Source: Actinomycetes bacterium
GTDB taxonomy: Bacteria; Actinomycetota; Actinomycetes; S36-B12; UBA5976
Direction: 5' to 3'
Length of the DNA: 12,700 nt
Assembly (NCBI GenBank): GCA_021784375.1
Contig: JAJXSV010000049.1
Location: 1 to 12,700, forward strand
Shown here: positions 1-9,093 of the stretch, piece after piece
Layout: each line of letters opens with the position of its first letter
How positions within the stretch are numbered: the stretch's first letter is position 1
Program-made: the position numbers and the translations under genes
Notes under the pieces: generated by a model
Database searches by the model: none
What the model saw: the letters and a program-made list of their open reading frames with translations, nothing else
What the model was told of the DNA's origin: nothing

Positions 1-236
1 CTCGCGGCGGCTCATCCTCGACCCTGGACCTCAACGCCATGCCCACGCCGGTGGCCCAGGTGGTCCGCACGGCCTACGGCGACGTGACGGGTCACGTCTT
101 CCTGGTGGCCAGCGTGCTCTCGGTCGTCGGCCTGATCGCGGTGCTCCTCATCAAGGAGGTCCCGCTCCGCGAGACCCTCGCCCAGCCCAGGAGCGACGAG
201 GAGACGATCGACACCGGGATCCTCGTCGAGGTCTGA
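1..236 (+). CDS. MFS drug-exporter-like transporter, C-terminal end (partial)
   Basis: The reading frame is open from the left edge (first full codon at 3) to TGA at 234-236, so only the last ~77 residues are in the window. It shows a short loop with the segment PTPVAQVVRTAYGD, then one hydrophobic helix of about 20 residues (from VFLVASV to AVLLI), then KEVPLRETL and an acidic cytosolic tail. A final helix followed by a KEVPLR-type motif is typical of the last membrane segment of 14-helix DHA2 (EmrB/QacA) drug:proton antiporters of actinobacteria; this is family knowledge, because the diagnostic motifs lie outside the window. The substrate cannot be inferred. It is 128 bp upstream of the nitroreductase on the same strand and could share its control, but no terminator or promoter settles this. 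Confidence 0.7.
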   Translation, partial: RGGSSSTLDLNAMPTPVAQVVRTAYGDVTGHVFLVASVLSVVGLIAVLLIKEVPLRETLAQPRSDEETIDTGILVEV

Positions 237-326
237 GGATCCGGAGCGCCCCCGACGCCATCCCTGAACATGGGTGAGCCAAGGCACATGGGGCGCCGGA
301 ATAGTCCGCGCGTGGCCGTCGTTTGA

Positions 327-346
327 ATGCTTGAACCTTCAAGCAT
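327..346. promoter_or_regulatory. Palindromic operator candidate before the nitroreductase gene
   Basis: The arms ATGCTTGAA (327-335) and TTCAAGCAT (338-346) are perfect reverse complements separated by CC. The centre lies 28 bp upstream of the start codon at 365, between the likely promoter and the Shine-Dalgarno. A 20-bp palindrome with a CTTGAA/TTCAAG core, AT-rich in a GC-rich context, is the usual shape of a dimeric MarR- or HxlR-type repressor site; both families often control nitroreductases and MFS exporters. No regulator gene is in the window, so the family assignment is inference. Confidence 0.55.
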
Positions 347-364
347 CGACAGCAAGGAGAACCC

Positions 365-976
365 ATGACCGCCACCGCCGAGGCGAGCCCGTTCGCGATC
401 GACGACCACGCGGCCGACGTCCTGTTCCGCGAGGCCCACACGGCCTACGGCTTCACCTCGGAGCCCGTGAGCGACGACGAGCTCGAGGCCGTGTACGAAC
501 TCATGAAGTTCGCACCGACCATGAACAACGCCCAGCCGCTGCGCATCACCTTCGTGCGCGGCGACGAGGCCAAGGCGCGCCTGCTGCCCCACATCTTCGA
601 TGGCAACAAGGCCAAGTCCGAGCAGGCGCCGGTGGTGGCGATCCTCGCCGCAGACGTCGACTTCCACGAGCACCTGCCGCGCCTGGCACCGCAGTCCGCG
701 GGCGCCCGGGAGCGCTTCGCCGGATCTCCGATGCGCGAGCAGATCGCACGCAACAACGCCTGGATGCAGGCCGGCTACTTCATCATCGCGGCGCGTGCCG
801 TCGGCCTCAACGCCGGCCCCATGGGTGGCTTCAACGCCGCCGGCGTGGACGAGGAGTTCTTCTCGGGCTCCAGCCAGCGGACCATCATGATCGTCAACAT
901 CGGGCACGTGTCGGACGCCGGACAGTTCCCGCGCAATCCGCGCCTGGGCTTCGGCGAGGCCGTGAACGTCCTCTAG
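365..976 (+). CDS. RutE/HadB-like nitroreductase (putative malonic semialdehyde reductase)
   Basis: This 203-aa protein resembles E. coli RutE along its whole length: an N-terminal FREAHTAYGF segment, then PVSDDEL..YELMKFAPTMNNAQP (about residues 35-58, the FMN-binding region, equal to RutE's ALMKWGPTSANCSP), the MQAGYFI helix (134-140), GLNAGPMGGF (147-156) and a late VNIGH motif (177-181). Members are FMN flavoproteins of about 200 aa that reduce malonic semialdehyde to 3-hydroxypropionate in uracil breakdown, or reduce nitro/quinone compounds with NAD(P)H. No other rut gene is nearby, so the physiological substrate is open; the transporter upstream would fit detoxification. ATG 365 is preceded by AGGAG (354-358) at good spacing. 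The palindrome at 327-346 suggests repressor control, and the gene ends at the hairpin 989-1026. Confidence 0.8.
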   Translation: MTATAEASPFAIDDHAADVLFREAHTAYGFTSEPVSDDELEAVYELMKFAPTMNNAQPLRITFVRGDEAKARLLPHIFDGNKAKSEQAPVVAILAADVDFHEHLPRLAPQSAGARERFAGSPMREQIARNNAWMQAGYFIIAARAVGLNAGPMGGFNAAGVDEEFFSGSSQRTIMIVNIGHVSDAGQFPRNPRLGFGEAVNVL

Positions 977-988
977 GACGCACCGAAC

Positions 989-1026
989 GCGAAGGCCGCG
1001 CTTGCTCCACGCAGCGCGGCCTTCGC
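989..1026. terminator. Strong hairpin between convergent nitroreductase and metX
   Basis: Perfect 13-bp arms GCGAAGGCCGCGC (989-1001) and GCGCGGCCTTCGC (1014-1026) enclose a 12-nt loop; a T-A pair could extend the stem by one. It starts 12 nt after the nitroreductase stop and 63 nt beyond the metX stop on the other strand, so it can serve both. There is no T-run on either side, as is common for actinobacterial terminators. A second small stem CTTGCCT/AGGCAAG follows directly at 1027-1041. Confidence 0.7.
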
Positions 1027-1088
1027 CTTGCCTCAGGCAAGCGGGCGAACCGGCGGGCGACCCGCTCACCTGGGCCCGATCACACCGG

Positions 1089-2246
1089 CTACTTGCGGTC
1101 GCCCAGCCTGAGGCTGTGGCGCACGGCATTGCCCACGCCCTCCACCTCGATGAGGAATCCGTCGTGCCCGTAGGGCGAGTGCAGGGTGATGAGCTGCTCG
1201 GACATGGGAGCGGAGTCGGCGATCTGCTGCTGCAGCGACGGCGGGAACAGGCGATCGGTGTCGATCGCGACGGGCTGCACGGGCACCTTGATCGACGCCA
1301 GCGCGGCCTCCACCCCGCCCCGTCCCCGGCCGATGTCGTGCGTGTTCATGACATCGACGAGCACCAGGTAGGTGTTGGCATCGAAGCGTCGCGCCAGCTT
1401 GGCGGCCTGATGGTCGAGGTAGGACTCCACACTCCAGCGTCCGGTCCGGTCCGGCTGCAGCGAGTGCCCGAAGCGCACGTCCATCTCGTAGTCGGTGCGG
1501 TAGGTGAGGTGGGCGATGCGCCGGGCGATGCCGAGGCCCTCGACCGGCCCCACCGGCAGGTCGTAGTAGTCGCCGCCATTGAAGTTGGGGTCGGTCTTGA
1601 TGGCCCGGATCTGGATGGATGCAGTGCCGATCTGATCGCCCGTCGAGGCGCAGCCGGAGCCGATGACGCAGATGGCGCCGACCCGGTCCGGATGCATGAC
1701 GGCCCATTCCAGGGCGCGCATGCCACCCAGCGAAGGACCCACGGAGAGCACGAAACGGTCGATGCCAAGGGCATCGGCGAAGGCGACCTCCGCCGCCACC
1801 TGATCGCGCACGGTGATGCGTGGGAAGCGTGAGCCCCACGGATGGCCGTCGGGTGCGTCGCTGGCCGGGCCGGTGGAACCCTGGCAGCCCCCGATGACGT
1901 TCGGGCACACCACGTAGTAGCGATCGGTGTCGAAGGGCATGCCCGGCCCCACCATGGCCGGCCACCAACCCGGGACGTCAGACCATCCGGTGAGGGCATG
2001 GTTGATGAGCACCGCGTTCGACCTGTCGGCGTTGAGTTCGCCCCACTCCTGGTAGGCGATGGTGACATCGGGCAGCACCTCGCCCGACTCGAGCGCAAGG
2101 TCTCCGAGGCCCAGGAACAGTCGCGCCCCCGGGTCGTCACCCTCACGCCAGGCGCCGGTGACCGGGAGCTCTGGGGTCTCGGGTTGCAGGAACACGCGAT
2201 TCGGCGTGTGGTGGCCGGACAGGTCGTGGCCCTCGATGTGTGTCAT
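1089..2246 (-). CDS. metX: Homoserine O-acetyltransferase
   Basis: MetX transfers an acetyl group from acetyl-CoA to homoserine, giving O-acetylhomoserine for MetY. With the start chosen here the protein has 385 aa, normal for the family. It is an alpha/beta hydrolase: INHALTG near residue 81, CPNVIGGCQGSTGP (114-127), nucleophile elbow SVGPSLGG with Ser172, Asp331 in AIDTDRLFP and His361 in HSPYGHDGFL, so the catalytic triad is complete. The elbow reads G-P-S-L-G-G, whereas many MetX have GGSMGG or GASLGG. An in-frame TTG at 2288 would add 14 residues, but ATG 2246 has GGGAG six nt upstream, so I use ATG. It lies 70 nt downstream of metY with no terminator between, so they are probably one operon. 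Family members using succinyl-CoA exist; acetyl is inferred from MetX type and from pairing with MetY. Confidence 0.93.
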   Translation of the reverse strand: MTHIEGHDLSGHHTPNRVFLQPETPELPVTGAWREGDDPGARLFLGLGDLALESGEVLPDVTIAYQEWGELNADRSNAVLINHALTGWSDVPGWWPAMVGPGMPFDTDRYYVVCPNVIGGCQGSTGPASDAPDGHPWGSRFPRITVRDQVAAEVAFADALGIDRFVLSVGPSLGGMRALEWAVMHPDRVGAICVIGSGCASTGDQIGTASIQIRAIKTDPNFNGGDYYDLPVGPVEGLGIARRIAHLTYRTDYEMDVRFGHSLQPDRTGRWSVESYLDHQAAKLARRFDANTYLVLVDVMNTHDIGRGRGGVEAALASIKVPVQPVAIDTDRLFPPSLQQQIADSAPMSEQLITLHSPYGHDGFLIEVEGVGNAVRHSLRLGDRK

Positions 2247-2252
2247 CGCGCA

Positions 2253-2257
2253 CTCCC
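2253..2257 (-). promoter_or_regulatory. Shine-Dalgarno deciding the metX start
   Basis: GGGAG on the - strand, six nt before ATG 2246. The alternative TTG start at 2288 has no comparable site. Confidence 0.7.
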
Positions 2258-2316
2258 GCCGCAGGATCCGGGACGGGTGCACCGACAACCGCTACACATG
2301 ATGGGGAGTCTTCCGC

Positions 2317-3633
2317 CTAGACGCGAGCCGCGGCAAACCCGACCTCGAGGTCGCGCTTGATGTCATCGATGTGCTCCAGGCCGACGCTCAGTCGCACCAG
2401 ACCGGGTGTGACCCCCGCCGTGAGCTGCTCGTCCGGGTTGAGCTGCGAGTGGGTGGTGGATGCCGGGTGGATGGCGAGCGAGCGCACGTCACCGATGTTC
2501 GCCACGTGCGAGTGCAGCGCGAGCGCATCGATGAAGCGCTTGCCTGCCTCCACGCCGCCCTTCAGTTCGAAGGACAGCACGGAGCCGGAGCCCTTGGGCG
2601 CGTACTTCTGCTGCAGCGCATGCCACGGGGAGGTGGGCAACGTCGAGTAGTAGACGGTCGCCACATCGGGGTGCGAGGCGAGGAAGTCGGCCACGGCCGC
2701 GGCATTGCTGAGATGACGCTCCATGCGCAGGCTCAAGGTCTCGAGGCCGAAGGCGAGCAGCCAGGCGTTGAAGGGCGAGACCGCAGCTCCGATGTCACGG
2801 AGCAGGGTGAGGCGGATGCGGAAGATGTAGCTGAGGTTGGCGCCGAACGCGGAGCCGACACCGAGCGCCTGCGCGTACACGATGCCGTTGTACGACGGGT
2901 CGGGCTCGTTGAAGTTCGGGTAGCGCTCCGGGTACCGGGCGTAGTCGAACCTGCCGGCGTCGATGATGGCGCCGACGATCGAGGTGCCGTGCCCGGCCAG
3001 GAACTTGGTCGCCGAGTGCACGACGACATCCGCCCCGTGTTCGATGGGCCGGATCACGAACGGCGTTGCCACCGTGTTGTCGACGATGAGCGGCACGCCC
3101 ACGCTGTGCGCCACCTCGGCCACGGCGGCGATGTCGAGCAGGTCGTTGCGTGGGTTGGCGATGGTCTCGCCGAAGAAGGCCTTGGTGTTGGGACGCACCG
3201 CTGCCCGCCAGGAAGCGGGATCGTCCGGGTTCGGCACGAACGTGACCTCGATGCCGAGCTTCGACAGCGTCTGGCTGAAGAGGTTGTAGGTGCCGCCGTA
3301 CAGGGAGGGACTGGACACGATGTGGTCACCGGCGCGCGCCACGTTGAGGATGGCGAAGGTGGTGGCGGCGGAGCCCGAGGCGAGCAGGAGGGCCGCCACG
3401 CCTCCCTCGAGGGCGGCGAGGCGCTGCTCGACGGCGTCCTGGGTCGGGTTCATGAGCCGGGTGTAGATGTTGCCGAGCTCCGCCAGGCCGAAGAGGTTGG
3501 CCGCGTGCTCGGTGTCACGGAACTGGTACGAGGTGGTCTGGAAGAGCGGGAGGGCACGCGCGCCCGTCCCGGGATCCGGCTGCTGGCCGGCGTGGATCTG
3601 GAGGGTCTCGAAGGACCAGTCACTGTTCGACAT
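2317..3633 (-). CDS. metY: O-acetylhomoserine sulfhydrylase (aminocarboxypropyltransferase)
   Basis: MetY is a PLP enzyme that joins O-acetylhomoserine with sulfide to give homocysteine and acetate. The 438-aa product matches the usual 430-440 aa. It begins FETLQIHAG, then PLFQTTSY (29-36), IYTRLMNPT (56-64, phosphate-binding Tyr/Arg), SGSAATTFAI (87-95), SPSLYGGTYNLF (108-119, PLP-stacking Tyr112), VDNTVATPF (184-192, Asp185 to the pyridine N) and SATKFLAGHG with the Schiff-base Lys210. The insertion around YPNFNEPDPSYNG and the late SLAIHPASTTH are typical of MetY rather than shorter cystathionine gamma-synthases. An upstream in-frame start at 3684 exists, but ATG 3633 has AGGAG six nt before it and starts exactly where homology begins. 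The 423-bp gap upstream makes it the first gene of the metY-metX unit. Confidence 0.95.
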   Translation of the reverse strand: MSNSDWSFETLQIHAGQQPDPGTGARALPLFQTTSYQFRDTEHAANLFGLAELGNIYTRLMNPTQDAVEQRLAALEGGVAALLLASGSAATTFAILNVARAGDHIVSSPSLYGGTYNLFSQTLSKLGIEVTFVPNPDDPASWRAAVRPNTKAFFGETIANPRNDLLDIAAVAEVAHSVGVPLIVDNTVATPFVIRPIEHGADVVVHSATKFLAGHGTSIVGAIIDAGRFDYARYPERYPNFNEPDPSYNGIVYAQALGVGSAFGANLSYIFRIRLTLLRDIGAAVSPFNAWLLAFGLETLSLRMERHLSNAAAVADFLASHPDVATVYYSTLPTSPWHALQQKYAPKGSGSVLSFELKGGVEAGKRFIDALALHSHVANIGDVRSLAIHPASTTHSQLNPDEQLTAGVTPGLVRLSVGLEHIDDIKRDLEVGFAAARV

Positions 3634-3860
3634 CTGGGGCTCCTGTTCGGGGCGCTTGTGGGCTGCTGGCGGGTGCGAGGGCATCGTCGCCCGGAGGCGA
3701 TGACGGCGTGATCGGTGGTGGCGAGGGCCGCGGGCAACTGCGGCGCATCGAGATGCGGGTCAGTCGCCCGAGCGACGCATTCGCTGGATCGTTGCCACCT
3801 GCTGCATGTCGGCGAGGCTATGGAATGCGCTTTCCCGGCACCGCGGCCTGTTCAGCATGC
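3634..3860 (-). promoter_or_regulatory. Structured 5' leader candidate of metY
   Basis: Between a candidate promoter and the metY start lie about 225 nt with no supported gene but many perfect short stems: TCGCC/GGCGA (3687-3691 with 3696-3700), CGCAT/ATGCG (3744-3748 with 3753-3757), GTCGC/GCGAC (3763-3767 with 3772-3776), each around a 4-nt loop, and a longer-range 7-bp pair CGCATTC (3776-3782) with GAATGCG (3823-3829) closing a 40-nt loop. The loop of the first stem reads UCCG in the metY-sense RNA, a UNCG tetraloop. A long, folded leader before a sulfur-assimilation gene is where SAM-sensing RNAs occur, but I do not see the conserved cores of SAM-I, SAM-II, SAM-IV or cobalamin riboswitches. 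Short stems are frequent by chance in GC-rich DNA. Confidence 0.3.
3640..3644 (-). promoter_or_regulatory. Shine-Dalgarno deciding the metY start
   Basis: AGGAG on the - strand ends six nt before ATG 3633, supporting that start over the in-frame codon at 3684, which would add 17 non-conserved, proline- and charge-rich residues. Confidence 0.75.
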
Positions 3861-3865
3861 GGACA

Positions 3866-3893
3866 CTTATCGCCCATGTGTCGGAATTGCCAA
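3866..3893 (-). promoter_or_regulatory. Candidate promoter for metY-metX
   Basis: On the - strand TTGGCA (3888-3893) is followed after 16 nt by GATAAG (3866-3871). The -35 is close to TTGACA; the -10 is a weaker match. Short arms GACAC (3882-3878) and GTGTC (3866-3862), 11 nt apart, span the spacer and -10 and could be an operator. The -35 lies inside the long inverted repeat 3883-3946. Confidence 0.3.
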
Positions 3894-3946
3894 GGCAGCC
3901 GCAGGCGGACGCACGGGTGGGGCCCGGTCGGCCGCTTGGCAGTTCC
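3883..3946. repeat. Long imperfect inverted repeat upstream of metY
   Basis: Left arm 3883-3901 and right arm 3929-3946 are reverse complements except for one T/G pair (3887/3942), one bulged G (3895) and one A/C mismatch (3897/3933), around a 27-nt GC-rich centre. The shared core is TTGGCA followed by A or G and TTCC, present once on each strand. The T/G position pairs as wobble only in + strand RNA. It could be an RNA stem, a double protein-binding site or a dispersed palindromic element; the sequence does not decide. Confidence 0.6.
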
Positions 3947-4056
3947 CCGCCGAATGTGTACAAATGATCACACCAGGGCGGTTGGTGCGGGGCCAGCGCC
4001 TGGACGGCCCGGGTCGGTGATCGCCCCCCGATGTCATCGACTCGGGCTTGCGCTGC

Positions 4057-4719
4057 CTAGCGCGAGTCCAGGACCTGACGCAGTTGCCGGACGGCGGCCC
4101 GAGCCCGTTCGTCGGCATCGTCCCCACGTTCGTGGGCCAGTTCGATCAGCGCGAGCAGGGCGACCCCGACGTCGCCGTCGCATCTCGCGAGGAGCTCGGC
4201 GGCGGCATCACGCGCCTCTGCCGTGGACAGCGTGTGATCAACACCCCCGTGGCCGGCTCGGCGCATGAGCTTGGCGGCCTGCACCAGTGGTGGCATGGAG
4301 ACGGGCACGCCCTCCACCACCGAACTCCGTGACTTCTCCGAGTTCTTGATGTTCTGCCAGTTGACCTCGGTGGCGGCGGCGGAGTCGACGACCACGTCGC
4401 CGAACACATGCGGGTGGCGCCGGATGAGCTTGTCCGTGATGCCGCGAGCGACATCGTCGATGTCCCATGGCGGTGTCGACTCCTGGCCGATGCGCGCATG
4501 GAACACCACCTGCAGGAGGACGTCACCGAGTTCCTCGATGAGCGCCTCGCGGTCGCCGTCATCCACGGCGTCCACGGCCTCGTAGGTCTCCTCGATGAGG
4601 TACTGCACGAGCGACGCATGCGTCTGCTCGGCATCCCAAGGGCAACCGCCCGGAGAGCGCAACCGATCCATCACCTCGAGCAGGCGAGGGAACTCGGAGC
4701 CCGTTGCGGTCATCGGCAC
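4057..4719 (-). CDS. mazG: Nucleoside triphosphate pyrophosphohydrolase MazG
   Basis: MazG hydrolyses (d)NTPs, including damaged ones, to NMP plus pyrophosphate, a house-cleaning and starvation-response role. The 220-aa protein has LRSPGGCPWD (20-29), the metal-binding helices EETYE (43-47) and EELGD (62-66) forming the ExxE...ExxD motif, then LLQVVFHA, RRHPHVFGD (100-108) and the WQNIKNSEK segment (121-129), all in MazG order. The C-terminal half, which is a second MazG fold in E. coli, is short and lacks a second full ExxE/ExxD set, so one active domain is likely. The GTG start overlaps the preceding TAG by one base (TAGTG), suggesting coupling; ATG 4713 two codons later is an alternative. 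Position after mfd and a SurA-like lipoprotein is the usual actinobacterial arrangement. Confidence 0.92.
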   Translation of the reverse strand: MPMTATGSEFPRLLEVMDRLRSPGGCPWDAEQTHASLVQYLIEETYEAVDAVDDGDREALIEELGDVLLQVVFHARIGQESTPPWDIDDVARGITDKLIRRHPHVFGDVVVDSAAATEVNWQNIKNSEKSRSSVVEGVPVSMPPLVQAAKLMRRAGHGGVDHTLSTAEARDAAAELLARCDGDVGVALLALIELAHERGDDADERARAAVRQLRQVLDSR

Positions 4720-5321
4720 TAGCCGGCCGACGCGGCCTTGCTGAGGTTCGCAGCGTCAGCAACCGCCGCCATCTTGGCGCCGTCCCAGGTGCCGAAGCGG
4801 GGTGCGACGTCGATCGACATGGTGCCGGCCAACTTCGTCAGGTAGGCGCCGGCTGCGGCATCCTGGGCCGTGGTGTTGGTGCCGCCGATGAGCTTGGCCC
4901 CGAGGTCGGTGGTGTACACCGAGTTGCGCAGCACCATCCACACCATGTTCGGCGCAACGCCGCGCGAGGCCACGAAGGCATCGAGCGCGCCCGCGCCGCC
5001 GACCTGGTTCACGAGCATGCGATGCAACTTGCCGATGGCGACCTTGTTCTCGACCAGATGGTTCGCGGCCACAGCCTTCTGCATGATCTGGTCGCCGATC
5101 CAGATGGTGATGAGGTTGCGGTTGATGGCGTCCTGCGTCGCCGGCTTGGCCTGCGTGCCCAGGGCCTTGTCGAGGCGGGCGACGTCAGAGGCCAACTGCT
5201 CCTCGGAGTAGCGGGCATCGCCCACCGTGGCGGCCGCACCGGCGTGGTTGATGACCGCGCAGCCACTCGTGAGGACGAGTGCACCGACGAGGACTGCTGC
5301 CTGCAATGCGCGACGCATCAT
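4719..5321 (-). CDS. SurA-N-like lipoprotein
   Basis: The 200-aa product starts MMRRALQ, followed by a hydrophobic segment and LTSGC with Cys21, a signal peptide ending in a slightly relaxed lipobox (Thr at -3 instead of Leu/Val/Ile). The mature part reads ATVGDARYSEEQLASDVARLDKAL, matching the start of SurA/PrsA-type chaperone N-domains, where a short strand is followed by long helices; the rest looks helical. No parvulin PPIase domain is present. Proteins of this kind regularly sit between mfd and mazG in actinobacteria; their role (chaperoning exported proteins) is inferred from the family, not proven. A second ATG lies one codon downstream. The Shine-Dalgarno is weak (GGGAA, five nt away). 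It overlaps mazG by one base and is probably its cotranscribed leader gene. Confidence 0.75.
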   Translation of the reverse strand: MMRRALQAAVLVGALVLTSGCAVINHAGAAATVGDARYSEEQLASDVARLDKALGTQAKPATQDAINRNLITIWIGDQIMQKAVAANHLVENKVAIGKLHRMLVNQVGGAGALDAFVASRGVAPNMVWMVLRNSVYTTDLGAKLIGGTNTTAQDAAAGAYLTKLAGTMSIDVAPRFGTWDGAKMAAVADAANLSKAASAG

Positions 5322-5351
5322 GGAATTCCCAACTGCCGAGGATCGTCGCCC

Positions 5352-5357
5352 ATTCTA
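5352..5357 (-). promoter_or_regulatory. Candidate -10 element for lipoprotein-mazG
   Basis: TAGAAT on the - strand, one base from TATAAT, in an otherwise GC-rich 106-bp gap; a start about 7 nt downstream would leave a leader of some 20-25 nt. No good -35 is found at 16-18 nt. Confidence 0.35.
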
Positions 5358-5427
5358 TGAGGACCGGAGCGGCCCCCGCCCCGCGCCTGCAAGCTGCCCT
5401 TGGCACACCATCGCCGGCGCTTCGCAG

Positions 5428-8943
<3,516 letters not shown>

Positions 8944-9093
8944 GGATCCTCCGGTGCAACGGCGAACGCCCGGGCTGCAGCGCAGACCGGGTATGGGAGC
9001 AGGTTACGCGGCACTACTGGACGCCGACTCCCGCCGCCCCTCGGCGGCCGTGCATCCTCGGTGCGCTGGCCCAACCGGGGATGAGACCCGGGG

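Larger units (their letters stand above)
3634..4056. other. 423-bp intergenic gap between mazG and metY
   Basis: This is the only gap longer than 300 bp. No open frame here has gene-like composition, a Shine-Dalgarno with a recognisable product, or family motifs. It holds the leader, candidate promoter and inverted repeat listed separately. The part nearest mazG (about 3960-4056) contains GGGCC/GGCCC hairpin arms (3992-3996 with 4006-4010) that could weakly terminate mazG transcription; no T-run follows. Confidence 0.6.

Noticed and set aside
1027..1041. CTTGCCT/AGGCAAG as a regulatory dyad
   Set aside because: One-base centre next to the larger terminator hairpin between convergent genes; most likely part of the termination region.
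92..1129. 345-aa - strand frame across the nitroreductase
   Set aside because: Antisense to a gene with clear RutE motifs, crosses the terminator hairpin and the operator, and has no recognisable domain.
2371..3711. Long + strand open frames (446 aa here; also 1002-1832, 5227-7140 and 8197-9084)
   Set aside because: They lie opposite metY, metX, mfd and other genes with complete motifs; composition is rich in Arg/Gly/His/Val with no family motif, typical of antisense frames in GC-rich DNA.
3955..3972. CRP/GlxR-like site TGTG-N10-CACA
   Set aside because: Arms are only 4 bp and the spacing is 10 rather than the 8 of a CRP/GlxR site; the fifth positions do not pair.
3634..4056. SAM-I/SAM-IV or cobalamin riboswitch before metY
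   Set aside because: The strand was read for the GGCAACC-type P3 core, the GGUGCCAAUUCC-like P4 of SAM-I and the B12 box; only partial, misplaced resemblance (a GTGGCAAC) was seen. A covariance-model search would be needed to overturn this.
3708..4268. Small genes in the mazG-metY gap, both strands (for example 3760-3963 - and 3715-4020 +)
   Set aside because: No good Shine-Dalgarno with a gene-like product, mixed composition, and overlap with the inverted repeat and mazG. Only the 32-codon upstream frame is kept as a speculative finding.
9033..9048. Terminator between cysQ and mfd (GCCGCC/GGCGGC stem)
   Set aside because: Only 6 bp, no T-run, and such stems are common by chance at this GC content; mentioned under mfd but not called.
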